A stretch of DNA of 64,000 nt from Onchidella celtica (lineage: Eukaryota > Mollusca > Gastropoda > Systellommatophora > Onchidiidae): NCBI GenBank assembly GCA_963931925.1, contig OZ007570.1, positions 68,291,714 through 68,355,713 on the forward strand. The letters are read 5' to 3'. The position numbers and the translations under genes were made by a program. Positions 58,568-64,000 of this stretch are shown one piece after another; positions within the stretch are counted from its first letter, which is position 1, and every line of letters starts with the position of its first letter. The notes beneath the pieces are model-generated. The model did not search any database. It worked only from the letters and a program-made list of their open reading frames with translations, and was not told where the DNA came from.

Positions 58568-58985
58568 ATTTACTCTTGAAAATAAAGAGAATATAATCAA
58601 TATCAGAATCACCATCATCTTGGAATAATACAAAGATAAGAGGGAATATAAAAATGACCTACACATCATTCTAGAATCTACAAGCAGCAATAATATATGT
58701 GTGTATGTACCAAGTACATGTAAAAAAAAATGTGTTAAATCTTTTCAACTATTTAAGTAGAACTGGACTGAAAGCTTTAGCGAAGTAGCTTTGATAGTCA
58801 TGTAAAATGACAGATTAAATCCACTGAGACAATAGTGCATTGCAGAAAGTAATTACAGTATGTTATGGCAAAAATTCGATGGATCATGTTGCATGAACAT
58901 GTCTTGTTAGTAAATTCTTTGATAGCGTATTTGTAGAAATGTATACATTTTATGTAGCTCATGGTTTAAGGCACTGGATTAGTTT
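58568..58985 (+). repeat. Left arm of a long inverted repeat around the second LINE
   Basis: It aligns to the reverse complement of 63565-64000. Matching blocks include ATTTACTCTTGAAAATAAAG, CATTCTAGAATYTA, TCCACTGAGACAA, GGATCATGTT and CACTGGATTAGTTT. Identity is high at the outer end and roughly three-quarters overall, judged by eye. The partner arm runs off the window. Confidence 0.8.
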
Positions 58986-59301
58986 CACTCACGTTCGTTG
59001 GCATGTTGTAGTTGTTTTTGTAGTTGGTTGCCATTGAATAAAATTTGCACGGTACTGTTTGTTTGGCACTGAAATACACTTAGTCCCAATGGATGAAATA
59101 ATTAACGGACTCATAAAAATGAAGTCATTTTAAATATTTTTTTGTGTACAAATAATAATAATAATAATAGTTCGTCCATCAGGTATGATGATGACCTTAA
59201 CAACACCAGAGGAATAAAGAACAGAAATTGTTGAGAATTTCAACACATGGACAATAAAGAGAACTAAAGGACACAGAGGACAGAATGGAAAGACTGTTCT
59301 T

Positions 59302-62300
59302 TCATGACTTATGGCTTCTCATGTGACTGATAAGTCCTATTTTTGCCTTGCAGACCCTTCCGCATAAATGACAAGAGTGCTCCGTTGGTTCAGTACCACT
59401 GGGCCTTTTCTTGCGCCGTTCTCTTTTTTTGATAGCCTGCTGGACTCTGTCAGCTTCCCATGCTTTGCTGCCTCTGGTAAGGGCCGCCCTCCAATTTGCA
59501 CGATCAAGCGAGAGCTTTTCCCACTCACTCACATCAATGGCAAAGGCCTTCAGTGATTGCTTGAGAGTGTCTTTGTAACGTCTCTTTGGGGCCCCAACAT
59601 TCCTCGTTCCATTGGAGAGCTCAGAGAAGAAGATTTGCTTAGGGAGTCTGGAGTCGGGCATTCTGACAACGTGTCCTGCCCAACGTAGCTGAATTTTTTT
59701 CAGGTGGCAGAAGATGCTCAATTCCTTGGCACGATTGAGGACCTCAGTGTCTGGAATTTTATCCTGCCATTTGATCCTTAGGATCTTTCTAAGGCAGGCC
59801 AGATGAAAGTGATTTAGCTTTCTGGCATGCGATTGGTACACTGTCCAGGTTTCAGCCCCATAGAGTAGGGTGGGAAGGACCACAGCATTGTACACTTTCA
59901 GCTTAGTGTCTGTGCGAATGCCGGCAACATCCCATACTCTCTTTCGAAGCCTGCCAAATGCAGAGCTGGCTTTGCTGATTCTTGAGAGAATTTCAGTATC
60001 AACACGAGCCGCGGAAGACAGTGTACTGCCAAGATAGGTGAAGTTCTCCGACACCTTCAGAAGACTGTCATGGACTTTGATATTTGGGGTCACAGGATAC
60101 TTGTCGTCTGGAGTAGGCTGATGGAGCACTTCCGTCTTCTTTGTGCTTATTGTGAGGCCAAAGTTGTCACAGGCACTAGAGAACTTATCAACACAGTTTT
60201 GCATGCTATCCTCATCGTGTGCCAGAAGTGCACAATCATCAGCAAATAGTAGGTCACAGACTTGAGTACTTTTGGTTTTGGTTTTTGCCTGAAGTCTCCT
60301 GAGGTTGAATAGACTGCCATCAGTTCGGTACTTGATGCTTACCCCTTGATGAGGAGAGCTAAAGGCTTCTTGTAGCATTGCAGAGAACATGATGCTGAAC
60401 AGAGTTGGGGCTAAGACACAACCCTGTTTTACCCCATTTGTGACAGCAAAGGGCTCTGAAACACTGCCGTTGCTTTTGACTGCAGCTTGCATGCCATCAT
60501 GAAACTGGCGCACTATTGTGATGAATTCGGGTGGACACCCAAACTTCGCCAAGATTTTCCAGAGGCCCTCACGACACACTGTGTCAAATGCTTTTGTGAG
60601 GTCAACAAATGTGATATACAGCGCTTTATTTTGTTCCATGCATTTTTCCTGAATCTGTCTGGCAGCAAATATCATATCCGCCGTTCCCCTCTCTTTACGA
60701 AAGCCACATTGGCTCTCGGGAAGCAAGTCATTTGACGAGAGGTGATCAAGAAGGCGATTCAGAAGCATTCTTGCCAATATTTTGCCAGCAATTGAAAGTA
60801 GAGAGATTCCCCGATGGTTGTCACAGACTTGGCTGTCCCCTTTGTTTTTGTACAGATGGATGATTGAAGCATCTTTGAAGTCCTGTGGCAGCTTCCCTGC
60901 TTTCAACATATGATTGAACAACTCGGTCAACCTTTCAATAAGCTTTTCTCCACCGAAGGCATACACCTCAGCAGGAATTGAATCCACGCCTGGTGATTTG
61001 TTAAAGGACATCTGATTTGTGGCAGTTCGGGTCTCATTTGCTGTGAATGGCTTGGCAAGAGCTGCATTAATAGGAGTCTGAGGGAGGCGGTCAATGGACT
61101 CAGTATTTATATTTGATGGCCGATTTAGCACACCTCCGAAATGTTCTGCCCAACGCTGAATTATGGCATTCAATTCAACAATGCGTGTTGAACCATCTGA
61201 CGCAAGAAGTGGCGTAGTGCCAGAGCGGGATGGTCCAAACACAGCTCGGAGGCTCTCAAAGAACTTTCTAGTGTTGTTTGTGTCGGCATATTTCTGAGTT
61301 TCTCTTACTCGCTCTTCAAGCCAGTCATTTTTCATTTTCCTCAGCTTCTTCTGGAGTACACCCTTACATGCACGCAGTGCATCAGCTTTTGCTGTGGAAG
61401 AGGGGTCACTGCAGTGAGCTTGGATGAGACTATTTTTTTCTTTGATGAGCACTTTGATTTCATTATCATTATCATTGAACCAGTCCTGGTGCTTGCGGAC
61501 AGGAAAACCAACTGTGCTGCTGGCGCAAGAGTGTACATTCGTATTTAGGTCAGTCCAGCTCTGTTCAATGTTCTCAGGGTCAAAAGTCACGCAATCCAAT
61601 TTTGAGGAGAGTTCTGATGAGAGCTCGCTCTGTTTCTCAGCTGAGCAGAGTTTTGAAACATTTAGGCGTTTAGGTGGCGCTTTCCCTTGAGGGCGTCTAT
61701 TGCGCCTCAATGTTAGTCTGAGCTTGCAAACAATGAGTCTGTGGTCAGTTCCACACTCGGCACCACACATCGCCTTTGTTACAAGGACATCCTTTCTGTC
61801 AGTCTTCCTCACAATGACATAGTCTATGAGATGCCAATGCTTTGAGCGGGGATGCATCCATGACGTTCTGTTTCTCACGGGGAGACTAAAATTTGTGTTG
61901 GTAATGAACAGGCCAAATTCAGCGCACAAAGTAAGTAAGCGCAACCCATTGTTATTGCATGAACCAACTCCATGAGGGCCCAAAACATTTGGCCACGCTG
62001 AGATTTCGGAGCCAACCCTAGCATTGAAGTCCCCCAAGAGAATCAGCTTATCAGCTGCCGGGACAGAGCATATGACAGATTCTAGATCAGAATAGAACCT
62101 GTCTTTGGCTTCATCTGGGTTTGTCATGGTGGGCGCATATGCGCTAATGAGGGTGGCTGACTGGCTTTTCCCAACTGGGATCCTGAGTGTCATTAGCCTG
62201 TCATTTATTTCAATTGGCATGGACTGCAAGTTTCTGACAAGGTCATTTTTAATTGCAAACCCAACACCATGCTGTCTCGGTTCGACTGCACCCTTGCCTT

Positions 62301-62529
62301 TCCAGAAGAAGGTGTATCCACCACTGAGCTCTTTGAGTTGGCCACTATCAGGGAGTCTGGTCTCACTGAGTGCCACTATGTCCAGGTTGTACCTGCTGAG
62401 CTCAATGGCAATAAGTGCAGTGCGTCTTTCCGGGTTGTTTGAGTTGTCCTGTAGTGTGCGTATATTCCAGGCTCCTAGCCTGAGTAAGCTGAATTTCTTT
62501 TTGTTTCGACCGCAAAAAGGGATCCCCAC
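59302..62529 (-). CDS. RTE-like endonuclease-reverse transcriptase
   Basis: About 1075 codons without a stop. N-terminal APE-type endonuclease (residues ~15-245): LRLGAWNIRTL, ALSETRLPDSG, SAYAPTM, ILLGDFNARVG, TSWMHPRSKHWHLIDYV, CGTDHRL. Linker to ~475, then RT (~500-790): SPGVDSIPAEVYAFGG, IIHLYKNKGD, CGFRKERGTADMIFAARQIQ, FVDLTKAFDTV, NGVKQGCVLAPTLF, catalytic LLFADDCAL. The C-terminus has SAFGRLRKRVW, GAETWTVY, RWAGHVVRMPDSRLPKQI and a terminal zinc finger CHLCGRVC...HMRSH. It cuts target DNA and copies element RNA there. The frame stays open upstream to a TAG near 62588 with no ATG before the endonuclease; the listed start is a GTG, so the true start is uncertain. Confidence 0.9.
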   Translation of the reverse strand: MGIPFCGRNKKKFSLLRLGAWNIRTLQDNSNNPERRTALIAIELSRYNLDIVALSETRLPDSGQLKELSGGYTFFWKGKGAVEPRQHGVGFAIKNDLVRNLQSMPIEINDRLMTLRIPVGKSQSATLISAYAPTMTNPDEAKDRFYSDLESVICSVPAADKLILLGDFNARVGSEISAWPNVLGPHGVGSCNNNGLRLLTLCAEFGLFITNTNFSLPVRNRTSWMHPRSKHWHLIDYVIVRKTDRKDVLVTKAMCGAECGTDHRLIVCKLRLTLRRNRRPQGKAPPKRLNVSKLCSAEKQSELSSELSSKLDCVTFDPENIEQSWTDLNTNVHSCASSTVGFPVRKHQDWFNDNDNEIKVLIKEKNSLIQAHCSDPSSTAKADALRACKGVLQKKLRKMKNDWLEERVRETQKYADTNNTRKFFESLRAVFGPSRSGTTPLLASDGSTRIVELNAIIQRWAEHFGGVLNRPSNINTESIDRLPQTPINAALAKPFTANETRTATNQMSFNKSPGVDSIPAEVYAFGGEKLIERLTELFNHMLKAGKLPQDFKDASIIHLYKNKGDSQVCDNHRGISLLSIAGKILARMLLNRLLDHLSSNDLLPESQCGFRKERGTADMIFAARQIQEKCMEQNKALYITFVDLTKAFDTVCREGLWKILAKFGCPPEFITIVRQFHDGMQAAVKSNGSVSEPFAVTNGVKQGCVLAPTLFSIMFSAMLQEAFSSPHQGVSIKYRTDGSLFNLRRLQAKTKTKSTQVCDLLFADDCALLAHDEDSMQNCVDKFSSACDNFGLTISTKKTEVLHQPTPDDKYPVTPNIKVHDSLLKVSENFTYLGSTLSSAARVDTEILSRISKASSAFGRLRKRVWDVAGIRTDTKLKVYNAVVLPTLLYGAETWTVYQSHARKLNHFHLACLRKILRIKWQDKIPDTEVLNRAKELSIFCHLKKIQLRWAGHVVRMPDSRLPKQIFFSELSNGTRNVGAPKRRYKDTLKQSLKAFAIDVSEWEKLSLDRANWRAALTRGSKAWEADRVQQAIKKRERRKKRPSGTEPTEHSCHLCGRVCKAKIGLISHMRSHKS

Positions 62530-63401
62530 TGGTCGCGGTATACCAGTCAGGGTGATGTGAAGTGGGCTTTCTTTAGGGCACCTTTTCTAGCCCCTTCCTC
62601 AGTTGAGGTGAGCAGTGCTATCCTTAAATAAGGCTGCTCAGCTACTGTGGGTGCTGCCTCCCCACGCCTCCACTTCAATCGACGATGAAGCGACCATAGC
62701 CCACAGCCACCAACGTGTAGGTCTGTGCTAACAGCTTCCAGTCTATCCAAACCTGCTGCCACCGCACTCGCCCATCGCCGTTGGAATTTTGAGAGGAAAG
62801 AAGACGAGACAAAGATGAAAGAAGACGAGGTGAGTGTTAAGACTGGCGCAAAGAATTTGTTTTTAGTGAGAAAGAGCTGCGCAAACATCAGACTCACTCT
62901 CTCGCCTGGACACAACTTATCCAAGTGGCAAGACAGGGTCAAGACGACTGGAAATGTATCCAGGTGCAGGAGGATGCCAGAGGGACAGTCATATTGCCTG
63001 ACCGGCTGCCTGTAGGCTACTCCACAGCCTCGCAGTCCCAACTGACTAGGGTGAAAGACCCAAACCAAAGAACACCAATACTGGTGGATGCTCTGTGTCA
63101 CGATATCCAGGCCAGAGTGACGGTATATTGCCATCTGCCCTATCAATCAACCACTGGCCTGCTGCCGCCAGCTTCGAAGCTGCGTCCGGGAAGTTTGCTC
63201 AATTCTTCGTCTGTGATTTAGGCAAACAAGCCTATGACCACACCGCTACCGGGGGCCAATATGAAGGACTCAAGTACTGAGGGTCACATTGTGCCCTAGC
63301 ATGTGGCCGTTGGGTTAGATGAAACCTCCTCCGCCCTGGCCGTTTGCACCGACAGGTGCACGCCCACTGATACCATGCTAGCGTACCAGTTCATGAAACA
63401 G
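62530..63401 (-). other. 5' region of the second RTE-like LINE
   Basis: GC-richer than its flanks. A minus-strand frame at 62547-63146 is open for 199 codons, starts only with a non-AUG codon, and overlaps the extended endonuclease frame in another phase by about 40 bases. It has no recognised domain but could be a first ORF. A promoter would be expected. Confidence 0.45.
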
Positions 63402-63412
63402 GTGTACAAATA

Positions 63413-63564
63413 CACAGTTGTTAAATCCCTTGGCAAGGGACGTGTTAAGCTGAGGAAGGTAAAGACGGACAAGGTCTTTTTTTTTATTATTATTATTATT
63501 TCACTCGCGAGTGACATACCCTTATTCACTATAATACATAGGTTCAATCTTTCAAAAGCCTTGC
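63413..63564. repeat. Inverted-repeat spacer with CCCTTGGCAAGGG hairpin and (ATT)n
   Basis: Presumed original host sequence right of the LINE. It contains the small hairpin CCCTTGGCAAGGG (63427-63439), T9 followed by (ATT)5 (63476-63501), and TCACTCGCGAGTGA (63501-63514), a perfect 14-bp palindrome. No gene. Confidence 0.55.
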
Positions 63565-64000
63565 AAACTAATCCAGTGTCTTAAACCATATTGTACATGA
63601 AATGCATATCTTTCTACAAATAACCTATCAAAGAATGACACTCACTAACAAGAAATACTGTTAATGTAACATGATCCATTGAATTTTGCCTCAACATGCT
63701 ATAGATCTAATTACCTTTTACAATGCACACTTTTGTCTCAGTGGACTTACTCTGTCGGCCTACACAACTGTCAAGGCTATTTCATTCAAGCTTTCTGTCC
63801 AGTTTTACTTGAATATTTGAAAATATTTAACACGTTTTTTATATACATATAGTTGATACACATACATTGCTGCTCATAAATTCTAGAATGATTTGTAGGC
63901 ATACGCTGCCATTTTTACACTCCCTCTCATATCTTTGCCATTTCCAAGATGATGATGATGATTCTGATATTGATATTTCTCTTTATTTTCAAGAGTAAAT
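63565..64000 (-). repeat. Right arm of the long inverted repeat (runs off window)
   Basis: Reverse complement of 58568-58985 with scattered differences. Homology is still strong at the last base of the window (ATTTACTCTTG at the left arm's start), so the repeat extends beyond it. Confidence 0.8.

Larger units (their letters stand above)
59155..63401 (-). mobile_element. Full-length RTE-like LINE with open ORF, probable TSD GTGTACAAATA
   Basis: GTGTACAAATA occurs at 59144-59154 and 63402-63412, a plausible 11-bp target duplication. On the minus strand the element reads a ~870-bp 5' region, one endonuclease-RT ORF (62529-59302) and a short 3' UTR of ~130 bp ending in an (ATT)n tail (59155-59169 on plus). 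It is related to, but clearly distinct in sequence from, the LINE at 36188-46808. The ORF is uninterrupted, so the copy is young and possibly competent. It sits in the spacer of a large inverted repeat. Confidence 0.82.

Noticed and set aside
1-64000. CRISPR array, bacterial operon or phage-like system
   Set aside because: No regularly spaced identical repeats, no Shine-Dalgarno-led gene chains; introns and metazoan transposons dominate.

Overview
This is animal nuclear DNA: AT-rich, intron-like, gene-poor and dominated by transposable elements. RTE-like and L2-like LINEs, a Gmr1-like LTR retrotransposon, mariner, piggyBac-like, hAT-like and Helitron-like pieces, a SWIM-zinc-finger relic and the recurring word AGATCT together suggest a lophotrochozoan, most likely a gastropod mollusc. 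That assignment is inference. There is no bacterial-style operon, rRNA, intact tRNA gene or CRISPR array.

Layout. (1) 1-21 kb: scattered exons of probable host genes on the minus strand. A signal-peptide first exon lies at 20815-20880 and two symmetric phase-1 exons encoding six-cysteine EB/EGF-like modules lie at 9349-9483 and 5686-5832. Their introns or spacers hold two solo LTRs with clean 5-bp target-site duplications (TSDs; 7754-8744 and 12522-13758), Helitron-like 3' ends and a mosaic repeat cluster (19910-20690). (2) 21-36 kb: non-autonomous DNA elements and relics: a hAT-like MITE, a tRNA-derived SINE head, a SWIM-finger pseudogene exon (27948-28673), a truncated piggyBac-like element (28831-29907), a tandem pair of tiny TIR units (30806-31054) and a recent 78-bp tandem duplication. 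(3) 36188-46808: an almost full-length RTE-like LINE (minus strand, 9-bp TSD) split by a 6.67-kb LTR retrotransposon (38051-44720, 5-bp TSD AATAC). The inner element has integrase ahead of reverse transcriptase, lacks the integrase catalytic core, and has a 31-bp palindrome where its 5' LTR should be. (4) 46.8-54.9 kb: a degenerate ~70-bp tandem repeat, a CpG-rich stretch with TATA-like words, a possible THAP first exon, and a 213-bp 5'-truncated copy of the same RTE family with a 10-bp TSD. (5) 54.9-57.6 kb: a decayed L2-like LINE whose 5' part is inverted relative to its 3' part (twin-priming layout), interrupted by a decayed mariner. (6) 57.7-64 kb: a palindromic C-rich repeat, then a second RTE-like LINE (59155-63401) with an uninterrupted ~1075-codon endonuclease-RT frame, lying inside a ~430-bp-armed inverted repeat that runs off the window end.

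The most unusual item is the LTR element nested in the LINE: its missing 5' LTR, hairpin end and intact TSD point to an unusual reverse-transcription or integration product, a later rearrangement, or an assembly error. No complete host gene is contained in the window. Small-exon calls rest on splice signals and residue patterns read by eye.
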